64,000 nucleotides of DNA from the NCBI GenBank assembly GCA_959347315.1, contig OY365819.1, positions 18,825,119 through 18,889,118 on the forward strand, written 5' to 3'. The notes below the pieces were generated by a model that saw only the letters and a list, made by a program, of their open reading frames with translations, searched no databases and was not told the origin of the DNA. This DNA is from Bimastos eiseni (lineage: Eukaryota > Annelida > Clitellata > Crassiclitellata > Lumbricidae). The stretch's first letter is position 1. Each line of letters starts with the position of its first letter. Shown in pieces: positions 23,050-34,500 of the stretch. A program made the translations under genes and the position numbers.

Positions 23050-23235
23050 ATTTGAATATAGCCAAGCCAACCAAATATTTTTATTGTTCACTGACAATTC
23101 ATCAGAAAAGTAAGTACATTATGTACAGCAATTATATACAAACAAATGAATGACAGCGATCAATAGGGATGGAGTCAAACCCTAAAGGGACCGTGGTCCC
23201 GCTAACAGGGTCACCCATTATGTGGGGGATTGATG
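23050..23235 (-). mobile_element. 3' end of a LINE copy, inverse to the next one
   Basis: Contains AAGGGACCGTGGTCCCGCTA, whose counterpart in inverse orientation is AGCGGGACCTCGGTCCCTT in the 3' part of the LINE ending near 24827. The two copies belong to one family in opposite orientation. Confidence 0.5.
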
Positions 23236-23649
23236 TTGGTATAAGTATTTCCTCAGTTGCTATAAGTTTGTTAAGAAAAAGAGAGTTAACTAAAAAAAAA
23301 TCTCACAATATATAAGTAAACAAAATAGCATTCATTAATCATTAGATACAAATATAGTTGTTAAAGTATCATAGTTAAAAATAGCTGTGTGCTAGGACAT
23401 AAACACGCAGTTTATGTTTAAACAAAAAACGTTGGGACGACAGTGTAGTTCTGTCATGCCACATAAAATTTTGCAAGTTTCGCAGTGTTAGATGTATGTA
23501 GAATGAGGAGCAGTGGGTCGATCAAGACTAGTGCCCTGGAGAACACCAAATTATTTTATTAAGTTAGCAGTTTTAGGTAAATTTAGCACCAAATTAGATG
23601 TAATGAGTCCTGGAAGTAAGAAAATATGAGATTCAGATGCAGAAGTTCC

Positions 23650-24827
23650 TTATTGGTTTTGAAGTATTGGTCCTCTGTTATTCCTGATATACATCAACGA
23701 CCTTCCTAATATATCCTCTGTTCTTCACTTTGTTCTTTTTGCGTACGATTCAAATGTTTTTTAATCTCATAAATCCTATGACGAACTATTCAGAATACTT
23801 AATCAGGAACTTGCATTAGTATCGGATTGGTTCAAAGCAAATAAATTATTCCTCAATCTGACAAAAACAACTTATATTATTTTCTGCTCTCATAGGAAAT
23901 CAATACCATCACAGAAGGGAAAGATTCAAATCGATAATATTGACATCCCACGAGTAAAATCCGTGAAATTCCTTGGAGTATATGTAGATCAACACATTAC
24001 TTGGAACGAACACATTGAACAAATTGCAATAAAAATTACAAAAACGTAGGGATATTGAAACGAACATCTTATCTACTGACTACAAATATTATGCTTACAT
24101 TATACTATTCCATGATATATCCCTACATCTCGTATTGTAATATGATTTGGGCCTCAAATTATAATTCTCGACTACTAAGAATACAAATCCTACAAAAGAA
24201 GATACTTAGAATAATAGCTGGATCACCCTATAATTATCATACAAAGCAATTATTTGATAAGTTTGGCATTCTAAAACTTACACAAATTAAGCAACTCCAG
24301 ATCAGTGAATTTATGTATAGGTACACTTACAATACATTACCTAGCTCGCTTACTAATCTTTATAACTTAACCTCAGACATCCACTCCTACAACACGAGAA
24401 ATCTAACCTCATACAGAAGTGAATTTGCCCGTACTAACTCCCGTAAATTATCAGTTAGATGTGCCGGACCAGAAGAATGGAATAAAATACCTCCGCGCCT
24501 TCGCAATATCCCAAACTTAGTCTTTCAAGCATCACTTAAGAACATGGATTACTGAGCAGGACGTTTAATTGGATTCCTACATTGCTTATTATGTTTAAAT
24601 GTGTTTAACATTTTTGTTTCTGTTTAACTCTGTTATTATAGTTAAGTTTCATTATCAATCCTTAGCCATTTTGAAATGTTTTTCCTTGTGTACATATAGG
24701 TGGCCCTACCTAGCGGGACCTCGGTCCCTTCTGGGTCTGCCATTGTCTCCACCCAAATGTTAAACATGCATATTGTCAATTGATGTATCTTGTATCTTGG
24801 AGCAATAAAAAAGAACTGAACTGAAGG
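23650..24827 (+). pseudogene. 5'-truncated non-LTR retrotransposon (reverse transcriptase)
   Basis: Frames encode the second half of a LINE reverse transcriptase: GPLLFLIYINDLPN, the catalytic-box position, NKLFLNLTKTTYIIF, VKFLGVYVDQHITW, then a 160-residue open stretch with LQKKILRIIAGSPYN and ending in a VFQASLKNMDY-type tail. The usual FADD box reads FAYD, and in-frame stops lie near 23762 and 24046, so it is dead. AATAAA and a GAACTGAACTGAA tail mark the 3' end. The motifs suggest a Jockey/CR1-like group. The family assignment is not firm. Confidence 0.85.
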
Positions 24828-24915
24828 ATCTGGAAAATGATATTACCATCGGTACAATCGAATGCGGCACTAAAATCAAGCAGGAGGAGAATCATTATGA
24901 ATCAAGAGCCGACAC

Positions 24916-25200
24916 CAGAGGTGTAACAAGCGGGAGGGCAGAGGGGACAACGCCCCCCCCCCAGTTATGCCCCCCCGTTTTTGTGCTCAGTGCCCCCATG
25001 TCCTCCCCAAATCAGTACTTTTTATGTTTCTCCAATGGCTTTTTAAGATGACTTTTGTTAAAATAATTTGTGCTCCCCATTTTTCAAATTTCAGGATGAA
25101 AGGCAAAATTTAAAAAGTGGAGGGGTTCAAAAAATTTCTACGCTTCGTGCAATATTTTACAAATTATGCCCCTACTTTTTAAAACCTTCTTACACCTCTG
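24916..25200. mobile_element. hAT-type MITE with 8-bp target duplication GCCGACAC
   Basis: 285 bp, perfect 11-bp terminal repeats CAGAGGTGTAA / TTACACCTCTG, flanked by GCCGACAC at 24908-24915 and 25201-25208. The interior has C-rich runs. Sits 45 bp before composite transposon copy 2. Confidence 0.94.
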
Positions 25201-25245
25201 GCCGACACAGTATCATTATATATATAAACCAACCATTAAAACAAC

Positions 25246-25591
25246 CAGCGGCGGATCCAGACCATCTAGTAAGAGAGGGGCGATTTTTAGGTTTTAGTGG
25301 CAACCACAGGTTGCCACTAAAACTCTAAAACTAAAACTCTAAAATCTAAATCTAAAACTCTAGTCTTCATCAAATGATTGTATTTCAAATTTCAAAAATT
25401 ATAAATTACTTCAAAATATAATTTACAACAGTGTATATCTACATTAAAATTTGAACATTTTTGTTGACATCGCATACTTTCTTTATAAAGGGCTGCAAAA
25501 GCCAAGTAAAAATCGCTAAAGAAATTTCTTTCCAAATAATATAAGGGGGGTGGCGATCGCCCCCATCGCCTCCCCTATGGATCCGCCACAG
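25246..25591 (+). mobile_element. Terminal MITE of composite copy 2, left
   Basis: Starts CAGCGGCGGATCC. Its inner terminus is mutated to GGATCCGCCACAG. Contains the GTGGCAACC / GGTTGCCAC hairpin and the GGCGATCGCC subterminal palindrome. Confidence 0.9.
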
Positions 25592-28328
25592 TAGACAAAA
25601 CATTTATGCGGCTCAAAAATTACAACGCGTTTTAGCTTCTCGGCCGAAACTTAGGCCTCTCAACGCACGGAAAGTTCTTTGCAGATGCCTAAAAGCGGCA
25701 CCAACCCTGACACTAAACGACCCATACAACGCCTAATTGTACAGTCACGATGCTTAACCTGACCCTTTCCGACTCTCACAACGCACATTAAATTTTTAGG
25801 TGTTTTCAACTGTGCGCATGCGTCAAAGGTTGCGCGTGCGTAGAGGTCATGACTCGCGGAAAGTTGTATCTGTTCGGCCGTAGAAGTAACATTTTCGAGA
25901 AAATGATGGGGCATCAAAAGTGAACCAATTTCAGTAGATACTGAAATATTTCACTTTGATTCGATAGGTGGCAGCACGGTTTTGAAAAAGCCCACAAGAT
26001 CGAATTACTGCATTTGAGGAAACGTTGTCCTGTTATAGCCTTGTATTGGCATACAGGCCGAACGCCTCAGAATCCAGCCTTGAGCGTTGCAAATTGTGAG
26101 CATGTCGATTGGCGCTATATAATTGATTGATCATAGATTAACCAACAAAATTCAATGTAACACTCACACGCTTCCCATTTAATGTAGACAACACATTTAT
26201 GCGGCGCCAAAATTACAAAGCGTTTTAGCTTCGCAGCCGAAACTTCGGCCTCTCAACGCACGGAAAAATTAGTTCTGCGGCCGAAAGTTCTTTGCAGATG
26301 CCTAAAAGCGGCACCAACAGTGACACTAAACGACCCACACAACGCCTAATTGTACCGTTACGATGCTTAACCTGACCCTTTCCGACTCTCACAACGCACA
26401 TTAAATTTTTAGGTGTTTTCAACTGTGCGCATGCGTCAAAGGTTGCGCGTGCGTAGAGGTCATGACTCGCGGAAAGTTGTATCTATTCGGCCGTAGAAAT
26501 AACATTTTCGAGAAAATGATGGGGCATCAAAAGTGAACCAATTTCAGTAGATACTGAAATATTTCACTTTGATTCGATAGGTGGCAGCACGGTTTTGAAA
26601 AAGCCCACAAGATCGAATTACTGCATTTGTGGAAACGTTGTCCTGTTACAGCCTTGTATTGGCATACAGGCCGAACGCCTCAGAATCCAGCCGTTAGCGT
26701 TGCAAATTGTGAGCATGTCGATTGGCGCTATATAATTGATCGATCACAGATTAACCAACAGAACTCAATGTAACACTCAGGCGCTTCCCATTTAATGTAG
26801 ACAACACATTTATGCGGCGCAAAAATTAAGCGTTAATCACAAAGCGTTTTAGCTTCGCAGCCGAAACTTCGACCTCAACTGTTGCGCAAATGCCCGGCGC
26901 AACGGTCTCCCTCGAGCTTTCGCTGCTGAGCCTAATGGGGCCCGCAGCTAAGGCTCTCGATGTAATCGCTTGAGGCGCCACCTATTTTTCTATTGCGTAG
27001 GTGACGCGTGAGCGGCCATTTTGGTTGTGTTGAAATGGTCGAAGTTCTAGAAGGGTGGAAGTTAGCGAGTCGGTAAAAGTTCATTAAAAGGTCATATTCG
27101 CGATTAGTTCCGTGTAGAAAACTTAGCGAAATTGATAAGAGAAGTATTGCGACTTGCGTGGTGCAAGTGTCGTCTGGAAATTTCGAATGTGCACAAAAAT
27201 AAATGTGATTAACTTTTGTCCAGAACTGGCGATAGCGCGAATGCATTGTAACTGACGGCATTCGGCTGGAGTACATTTTTATAGCGCTGTACTAGGAAGA
27301 ATAGATAACAAAGTAGCTAAGAAATTTGGTTAAAATCTGTCATTCCTAACTATATAATTAGTGCAGTTTTTTAAGGGTTGTTTGATGTTTGGTAGATTAT
27401 AAAATTCGTTTGTTTGTTGTATAATCGTGATTAATAAATGTAAGCCGCAGCGGGTAGCTTATGATTAATTGCCGTGAATAAAGATTGTTTGACTATTGAA
27501 CATACAAATTCGTTAGACTTAAAAATAATTAAGGGGTCATAGTGAGGAGCCCTATGGAAGCGAAAATAGATCAGTCTGCTCGTAGGGACCATACCAGCCC
27601 AGGTGCTTCATCTGCTCAGCAGATGATCGCCACCGTCAGCCCCGAGGTCACGGACATTATGTCAAACCCGGTACCAGGTAGTCCTGTGGTGCAAACTGGG
27701 GCCCTCACTATACTAGGAACTGAGATAGCGCCGATGGGGCATATGGGCGAGAAGCCCTGACTTCGCGTTTGAGACGTAGTCGGCGACTGCAAGGGAAATG
27801 GCCCGTAGGCTATGCGGTAGGACCGGAAGTGGGATTAACCATGGTAACCTCGGAAGGTGTCCCCGAGCAGCCAGCAACCCCTAGGGGCAGTAAGTCTGAC
27901 ACAACGCACCGAAAAATTACATCTGCGGCCGAAAGTTCTTTGCAGATGTCTAAAGACGGCACTAACCCTGACCATAAACGACGCCTAACTGGACCCTCAC
28001 GATGCTTAACCTGACCCTTTCCTTATGCGGCGTAACAATTACGCACGGAAAAAGAACTTCTACGGCGGAAAGTTCTTTGCAGATGTCCAAAAACGGCACC
28101 AACCCTGACCCTAAACGGTCGCAACTCGCCGAATTTTATATGTGTTCGGCTGTACAAGAAACATTTTCGAGATACTGATCGCGAATCAAAAGTGAAACAT
28201 TTTCAGTAGACACAGCTGAAAACATTTCACTTGATTCGATAGGTGGCACCACGGTTTTGAACAAGCCCACAAGATCGAATTCCTGCATTTGTATTGGCAT
28301 ACAGGCATACAGACGCTTCCCATTTAAC
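25592..28328 (-). repeat. Tandem array of composite copy 2 (three units, one interrupted)
   Basis: Unit boundaries (TGTAGACAACACATTTAT words) lie near 26184 and 26797. The NRF1-like palindrome is decayed here to GCGCATGCGTC. The unit order 599, 613, 504 equals copy 1 minus two middle units. Confidence 0.88.
26880..27901 (+). mobile_element. Solo LTR nested in composite copy 2
   Basis: 1022 bp starting TGTTGCG and ending CTGACA, flanked by a 4-bp duplication CAAC (26876-26879 and 27902-27905). The homologous place in composite copy 3 (about 51411-51423, CCTCAACGCACCG) is the uninterrupted empty site. TG...CA ends and a poly(A)-type AATAAA near 27478 fit a solo long terminal repeat. No gag/pol is present. 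The 72-codon frame at 27542-27760 matches no known domain. Confidence 0.72.
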
Positions 28329-28650
28329 GTAGACAACCAGCGGCGGATCCAGACCATCTAGTAAGGGGGGGGGGGGGCGATTTTTCAACCGCAGGTTGCC
28401 ACTAAAACTAAAAATCTAAAACTCTAGTCTTCATCAAATGATTGTATTTCAAATTTCAATAATTATAAATTACTTCAAAATATAATTTACAACAGTGTAT
28501 ATCTACATTAAAATGTGAACATTTTTGTTGACATTGCATACTTTCTTTATAAAGGGCTGCAAAAACCAAGTAAAAATCGCTAAAGAAATTTCTTTCCAAA
28601 TAATATAAGGGGGCGATCGCCCCCCCCCCCCCCCTATGGATCCGCCACTG
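28329..28650 (+). mobile_element. Terminal MITE of composite copy 2, right
   Basis: Direct repeat of the left MITE. Its hairpin is partly deleted: only the CGCAGGTTGCCACTAAAAC half remains. It has extended G and C homopolymers and ends GGATCCGCCACTG before the target duplication. Confidence 0.9.
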
Positions 28651-28671
28651 AAAACAACCAACAGAACAATC

Positions 28672-28890
28672 CTTCCTAACAGACTATGAACTTGCCAACA
28701 TAGCTGCCAAACTCATTTTCTCCATATTTCACGACCCCAAACGTGTTCATCACCAACTCCTACCTCCACTTCGTCACTCTCCACTCACCAATTAAGACCT
28801 AGAGCACACAATACAGTATATTCTCCCATGCAGACAACTCTCAATTTATCATAAGATCATTATATGTCACTTGTATTGTCCAATGTTACT
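28672..28890 (+). mobile_element. Probable LINE C-terminal relic
   Basis: Broken frames read AAKLIFSIFHDPKRVHHQLL and further degenerate Leu/Pro-rich words that recall the closing segment of LINE reverse transcriptases. Weak. Confidence 0.35.
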
Positions 28891-29767
28891 CATATTAGCA
28901 TCTCTGAATTTTTGCCAGATTGATTTCTTCAGAAATTAAACAAATCAATCTTTTATGTTATTTACGAGATTAGGCTAATTTGGCTTATGGGTGGACTGTA
29001 GTCTGTAATAGCGGATTTACGATCATGTTACATAGCAAAGCCCATTAAGTGACTACTCTGAGTTGGTTGGTAGATAACTACCCTTGTAGTATGACTGTCT
29101 TTATGTTCCAAATCAAATCTAAAGATCGCGATAGCATGGTCATTAATACCCAAGACAATATTATATAACGATGGTCGCGATATTGCATTTCATGCGCTAT
29201 CGATTGATAGCATTAACATTAATTATGGCGCTATAGAATTTAACAGATGCGTTGTACGTCACCAAGTTGTTGGTGTCTTAAATATCCGAGGTCCTTTGTT
29301 ACCGTTCATTTGTTTGTATCGGGAATATATTCTTTGTCAAGGTCACTATTAAAACAAGCCATCGATGTGGCTTTCTAGTAAAATATTTGGATTTTTAAAA
29401 TGTTATCCTGAAGTAATAGGTCTTAGTCGTACTTTTATTTGTTCCGATTGAGTGATTGGTTCCGTGTAAGTTTCATTTGAGAATTTATTTAATTTTTGAT
29501 CTAAAAATGGCGCTGCGTGCAATTTGTAATGCGTCATTTCGAACGGCAATAACTCTGAAAAACGATTTTTCCTGTTTTTTTTGTATTTGTGTGTGTATGT
29601 TTCAATCATTAGTTAATTCTGGATATTTTTATTACCAGTTTTCTTATGACTTTTGGTCATCTGCGTTACCGTAAGTTGAACGCAATTTCTGGAAAATAAC
29701 CGTGTTTCATGTCGGCCATTTACATTTTAGGACAGGCGACAGCTTGTGAAACCTAGCTATAACTCAG
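28891..29767 (+). other. Non-coding interval upstream of the second TNF-receptor-like gene
   Basis: No conserved frame. An open frame from about 29507 to 29674 ends at a possible donor but cannot be joined in frame to the CRD exon, so it is probably 5' UTR or intron. Confidence 0.45.
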
Positions 29768-29788
29768 GTGGTCGGAATTTCTGAACAG

Positions 29789-29915
29789 ATGGCCCTGACT
29801 TGTGCAGCTGGATCCTACTTTGATAGCAGGCTTGTGGAGTGCCGCGATTGCGTTTATGTCTGTGGGGATCAATATGGCGGACGCGACACACTCGAATGCA
29901 GAGAGACCTGCCCAG
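29789..29915 (+). CDS. CRD exon of BCMA/TACI-like protein 2
   Basis: Ends CCCAG|GTATTA in phase 1, the same phase as the CRD exon of the 16 kb gene, which supports common ancestry. The exon itself begins at 29768 after CTCAG. Confidence 0.82.
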
Positions 29916-30882
29916 GTATTACTTTACTTTACAAACAGATTGCTCAATACTTCATGTGATGTAAACAAATTCACTGTTTGATGCAGTCGTTAGCATGACA
30001 TTTCTTTGGTAGATCTCTGAGTGCCAGGTGAAATGTGGGAATTGCATATGCAGTGAAATTTAAGTAAATTTTACTCAATTACTCATTTCTAGGGTAACTT
30101 GCTGGAATGAAAGGCAATTCTTTGTTTTAGGTTCCTGGTTGGTTGCCATGTAACTTGAACAACCCTTTGACACAATGCAGTCCTTTGGAATAGCAAGGGG
30201 CCTGGTGCTTAACTGTAGAGTAGCACTGTAGAAATTTGGAGTCCACGATTATTTGTAACAAGAACTTCCCCGAATTAGTTTAGAAGTGAGCGTCATGCTG
30301 TTCGATTCAGCCCCACTACTACCGCAAGTAGATAAATCCTCATGACCTACTTTTGTGTTGCTTGCTTGAATAAGTCTGTATTTGTTAATGCATATTTAGT
30401 TATTAATGTAGCACTGCAGAAATAATATAGTTACATTGCATAGACTACACTGTACATTTATTAGTATTACTCTGTATTCTGTTTATGCGCTTATATGGTA
30501 GTTCTTGTATTAGGTACGTGGAAGCCTGGCTGTACTCCAAGCTAAAATTTGTCAGTAATAATTTGTGTTTGAGTAGAGTAGTTTCTGTGTGATAAGAGAT
30601 ATCACTAGGACCACCCTCCACTTTTATCAAGGCTTGGGGCTGTGTTTGTTGTTATTTGAAACAGGTTATGGAATGAGTACAACCTTTGCTCCAACCAGTG
30701 AAGATGAGAAGACAATGTGGATTGTTTTGGGAGCCTTGGTTGCACTCATCGTCATAACAGTTTTTGTCGGTGTCATCTGCTATAGGAAAAGGAAATGCTT
30801 GTGGAATCTGCATCCAAAGCCAATTGTGGTGGAGGAAACAAAGGAAGGGCTTGTTTCACCTACGGCCCCATCATTTGCGTAG
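29789..30882 (+). CDS. BCMA/TACI-like TNF receptor superfamily protein 2
   Basis: Two exons, 29789-29915 and 30665-30882, give 114 residues. The CRD has spacing C-x12-C-x2-C-x3-C-x11-C-x3-C and contains SYFDSRLVEC. Vertebrate BCMA has the same order and nearly the same spacing, with YFDSLL at this point. The start chosen is the ATG just before the CRD, so the protein lacks a signal peptide, as BCMA and TACI do (type III membrane proteins). The open frame runs 7 codons further up to an AG at 29767, so upstream coding sequence is possible. One membrane helix (IVLGALVALIVITVFVGVIC), a basic RKRK and a 30-residue tail with VVEETKEG follow. The tail is too short for a death domain. Confidence 0.78.
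30665..30882 (+). CDS. Membrane and cytoplasmic exon of BCMA/TACI-like protein 2
   Basis: Acceptor GAAACAG, phase 1, TAG stop. Encodes a short Ser/Thr stalk, the membrane helix and a tail ending TAPSFA. Confidence 0.82.
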
Positions 30883-31038
30883 GGCTTATTAAATTGACAG
30901 TATGATTTCTAGTAAAGATGATGTCTCGCAAATGGAAGATTGACCTGATAGGCTGGTTTAAAGAGCAGGTGTTTATTTAATCGTCATTTTGGACACCTGT
31001 TTGCTTTGCAGGGATTTTGTGAACTCCTGTTTTTTGTA

Positions 31039-31044
31039 AATAAA
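31039..31044 (+). terminator. Candidate poly(A) signal of BCMA/TACI-like gene 2
   Basis: AATAAA 156 bases after the stop in T-rich sequence, the first such word downstream. Confidence 0.5.
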
Positions 31045-31210
31045 AAACCCTGTACTGGCTTAGACCTTTGGTATCAGCATTTAAAGAAATTGGGCTGGGC
31101 TATTTGTAATTCTTTCATGTAGAATTTACATTTATTTGTTTAACTTTGCAGAACTCTGTGTTTGCTGCAATTTTGCTTTGTGACTTGTGTCAGTTTTTAG
31201 TCTATGTATC

Positions 31211-31376
31211 GGTGGTACTATCACAGTATAGTATTTGGCTCTGCAACAGAATGAGATTTGTACTGTGAAAAATGTATCCAATTTTTGTCAGTGTTAAGGT
31301 GGTACTATCACAGTATAGTATTTGGCTCTGCAACAGAATGAGATTTGCACTGTGAAAAATGTATCCAATTTTTGCA
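31211..31376 (+). repeat. Two tandem copies of an 87-bp sequence
   Basis: GGTGGTACTATCACAGTATA starts at 31211 and again at 31298, and the two copies differ by very few bases. Confidence 0.9.
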
Positions 31377-31516
31377 GAGTTGCTTCTTTGAAATTCTTTT
31401 ATTTGTGTCCAACTCGTTAGGTTTTTTGAATTTTTTTATAATCACGAGATCGCTATCGAATTGGTTACTTACCCTGGACTATTGTGCATTATTCACGGAA
31501 GTTGAGCATTTAATGG

Positions 31517-31585
31517 TTAACCCTTTAACGACCAGCTCTACATGTTCCCATGCATTTTAGTACACGCTGGTCGCTAGAGGGTCAA
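31517..31585. mobile_element. Tiny piggyBac-like MITE, copy 1
   Basis: TTAA then CCCTTTAACGACCAGC at one end; GCTGGTCGCTAGAGGG then TCAA at the other. TTAA targets with CCC termini fit piggyBac. One target copy carries a substitution. Confidence 0.55.
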
Positions 31586-34500
31586 ATTGATCAATTAGTA
31601 TATCAATACTGCTTGATAAGTAAATTCTCTGTAATATTATCGGATCTTCTAACTTGTATGGTGCATATGTTTTGAGATTATACCATGCTTCCAAATGTTG
31701 ATGTCATCACATTCTTCTTCATAGTTATTATTTTGTAGAGTTACCTATATTGTGTGAATAGCTCTTGCTGAATCATATCATCCAAGTATGGGTCCATCCA
31801 CATATTGCGTATACAGTGAGGGCAGGGTGCTTCGGATTTTGCCCACGGGTGCATATGGTGGGAAGGAGACTCTATTTATGTGAGGATCCTATATTCACTC
31901 AGATGACATTTTATTAGTCACATACTTATAAATACCATGAAAAATCAATGGCGTAACACTCAATATTAAAAGCGCACAGGAAAATTCTCAAGCTGTCAAA
32001 GATGATGCTTAGCAGAAATAGATAGTCTTTGGTAGAATCAATGTCTTATAGATGTCTTAGTTATTCAACCTTTGTGCTCAGATGTGTGTACACACGAGGG
32101 AGGGGTCCACAAACTGTTCACAGTGCAACAGGGGAGGGGGTCCGAAAATATGATTTTTTTTGTATACGTGATATATGGATGTTCCCTATAGCTCTCAAAG
32201 CATGACCATATCAGTGACTGTAGTAAATAGTCCTATACTGTTTAGTGGTATGCTCTGTTTCGTATTATAAGCAAATAGCCACCTATTTTATGTACTGTTT
32301 GATTAATTAATGAAGGTATGATTTCGAAATTTGGATGTGGTTACTGAATATTAAAGAAATTGATATTTGAATGGGCTTTGATACTGTAATACGTTTATTA
32401 ATTACCATATAGTTATTAATAGTTCAGTGACTGTTACAACAGTTACATTGACCTTGTTTTGTCATATAGTGTCACATAGTTTGGAATTGGTATAACAATG
32501 TTAAAACAATCTTTTAACATGTAGACTTAGTGAGCACTATGAAGTTTGTGATTATACTTATAACTACTCTAAGTTAAATGGCAAATATTTCATTTCGTGA
32601 CATTATGTAATGTAGAGATATCTCAATGTCCTGCACTCTATGTTTTCATATATTTAGTCACGTCTTTGGAGCGCAAGATTGACTGTGTTATATTTATATT
32701 CAGTCTGTCAAGCATGAAAAGATGTGCTGAATGAATAGATGCTTCCAGTCAAGGTATGGACCAGCACAGGATACAAATATGCCATATATTGAATGGATAT
32801 ACATGCTACAGAGGCAGAGATACATTAGAAGTTTATCAGTGTAGACATGAGAGGTGATCATGACATTTTGGAAAGTTGTGCTGCTGATTGAGTGGTCGTT
32901 AAATGTTTTGAGTAAACAAATTATTACTTTTTATTCTGAAATTATAGTGATTAGAAAATGAAATTCTAATGACATTTTGAGCCACATGGCCAGTATGAAA
33001 TTAATATGCAGATACTCGGTGACCAGTTATTTTTAGTTTATCAGCATTCTCCTGCATAAACAGTTTGGCACTAGCTTGTGAATACTGTGACTTTGTTAGA
33101 TTTACTGTACTGAACAAAGAGACAATTTTGAAACTGATGTTCAGCACCCAGTTACAGTGTGCTGTACATACCTTTTCAATGCTGTGCTGAATCAGAACAC
33201 TTTTGAAGCTTGAAGGCATTCAGCTGGAGTCTTTCTGATGCCAGTTGAAGACTGAAATGTATTTTTTCATGTGTATCATGTATCCAATGACAAATGTTAA
33301 AAGGTATTCTTTCTTTAAAATAGTTGTGCTTTGACTAATGTTCTGTTGTCTTTCTGTAGCATTATTAGCAGCAGTTTCAGAGTTCTATGTATTATAAATG
33401 ATACACATTGCTCATTATACTGCCCTTACCGCTACTGTTGCATGCTCCTATCGTGTGTAGTAAAGTCGTTCAAATGGCCTGATGAAGCTCTGCTTAGGCC
33501 AGCAATATGAAACTGAAAGCAAGAGGGAGATTGGGAAGTCAGGTTGTGCAAGACAACCACATCAATTCACATTAAAATTAAATGTGCTTTTGCTTCCAGT
33601 GCACATATCTGAGTAACTGCCTGCCTGTGGTTATAGTGTGGTCCAAATACCATATTACTATGGCTTCAGATGCTGTTTCAAGGCTGCCTGTGGTATGATT
33701 GATTAGTTAGTATCAGAGTAGACAGACAGAACCAATTAATGCTATCTTTGTATGTTGCACTTTGTATAAACATTTATTAAGCAACAAGTGAATGGGTTAA
33801 TAATAGAAGAGTGGCTAACCCCTCTCCTGTTACGGATTAATTCAAGCCTGAAGGAGATAAATGAATGGGTTAATATTTTGATTAAGCTTCTTGGTTTTCA
33901 TATGTAGGAATGACCAATTTATCACCTTTCAGGGATTCCTAAAACGCACTTTTGGAAAAGTTAAGATACAACACATCTAAGGCTGTACTTTGTGTTTCAG
34001 TACATAGTGTCACAGGAGAAATTAACTTCTCTATAACATGCACCTTTTTAAACTTGCTGCTCATATAATAAAAGATAATGTGAAATTGACCCTCTTCCTC
34101 TGTTTGTCCTTGTTAATATTTTGGATGATTGATCTGCTTTATGCATGTAACAGGTCACTTAGGTCTCCCAAAACGGGCCATCCTTTTCCCAACCCTGTAA
34201 GAACAAAATTTTGACCGAAATTCCTGTTAAAATGACCAGCCGATCCCCCAATCCTTCGTTCCTCTCAAAGATGTGATAAGAGAGACTAATCTCACTTTAG
34301 CTCCGTTCCTACATTTTTGAACAAGCTTGGCCACTGCCGGCAGCCAATCATTCAGAGGTCACCATTTCACAGAAGCCATCTTCTTTTACCTTCATTCCGA
34401 TATATATATGTATATGTGAGGCGGGGGGGTTTTAACATTGTTATACCAATTCCAAAACTCATCAATTGTCGTTTTTGACTTTTTATTATATCATATTCTA

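Larger units (their letters stand above)
25246..28650 (-). mobile_element. Composite hAT-type transposon, copy 2 with nested LTR
   Basis: 3405 bp between perfect 8-bp duplications AAAACAAC (25238-25245 and 28651-28658). Terminal MITEs (25246-25591 and 28329-28650) lie in direct orientation. The array between has three units (about 599, 613 and 504 bp), the last split by a 1022-bp LTR insertion. It is in inverse orientation to copy 1, and its internal junctions are the same: the changed terminus CCGCCACAG next to TAGACAAA, and GTAGACAAC next to CAGCGGCGG. Confidence 0.9.

Noticed and set aside
27542..28014. Open frames in the nested LTR taken as a gag start
   Set aside because: No zinc knuckle or capsid feature. 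The sequence lies within the LTR boundaries set by the TG...CA ends and empty site.
29507..29674. Possible first coding exon of the second BCMA/TACI-like gene, ending at a GTAAGT donor
   Set aside because: Its phase at the donor would put a stop codon in the CRD exon, so it cannot be joined in frame.
33478..33525. Hammerhead ribozyme-like core (CTGATGA ... GAAACTG)
   Set aside because: No helix II directly joins the two core boxes, and no helix I/III partners were found in the flanks. Probably a chance match or a retroelement remnant.
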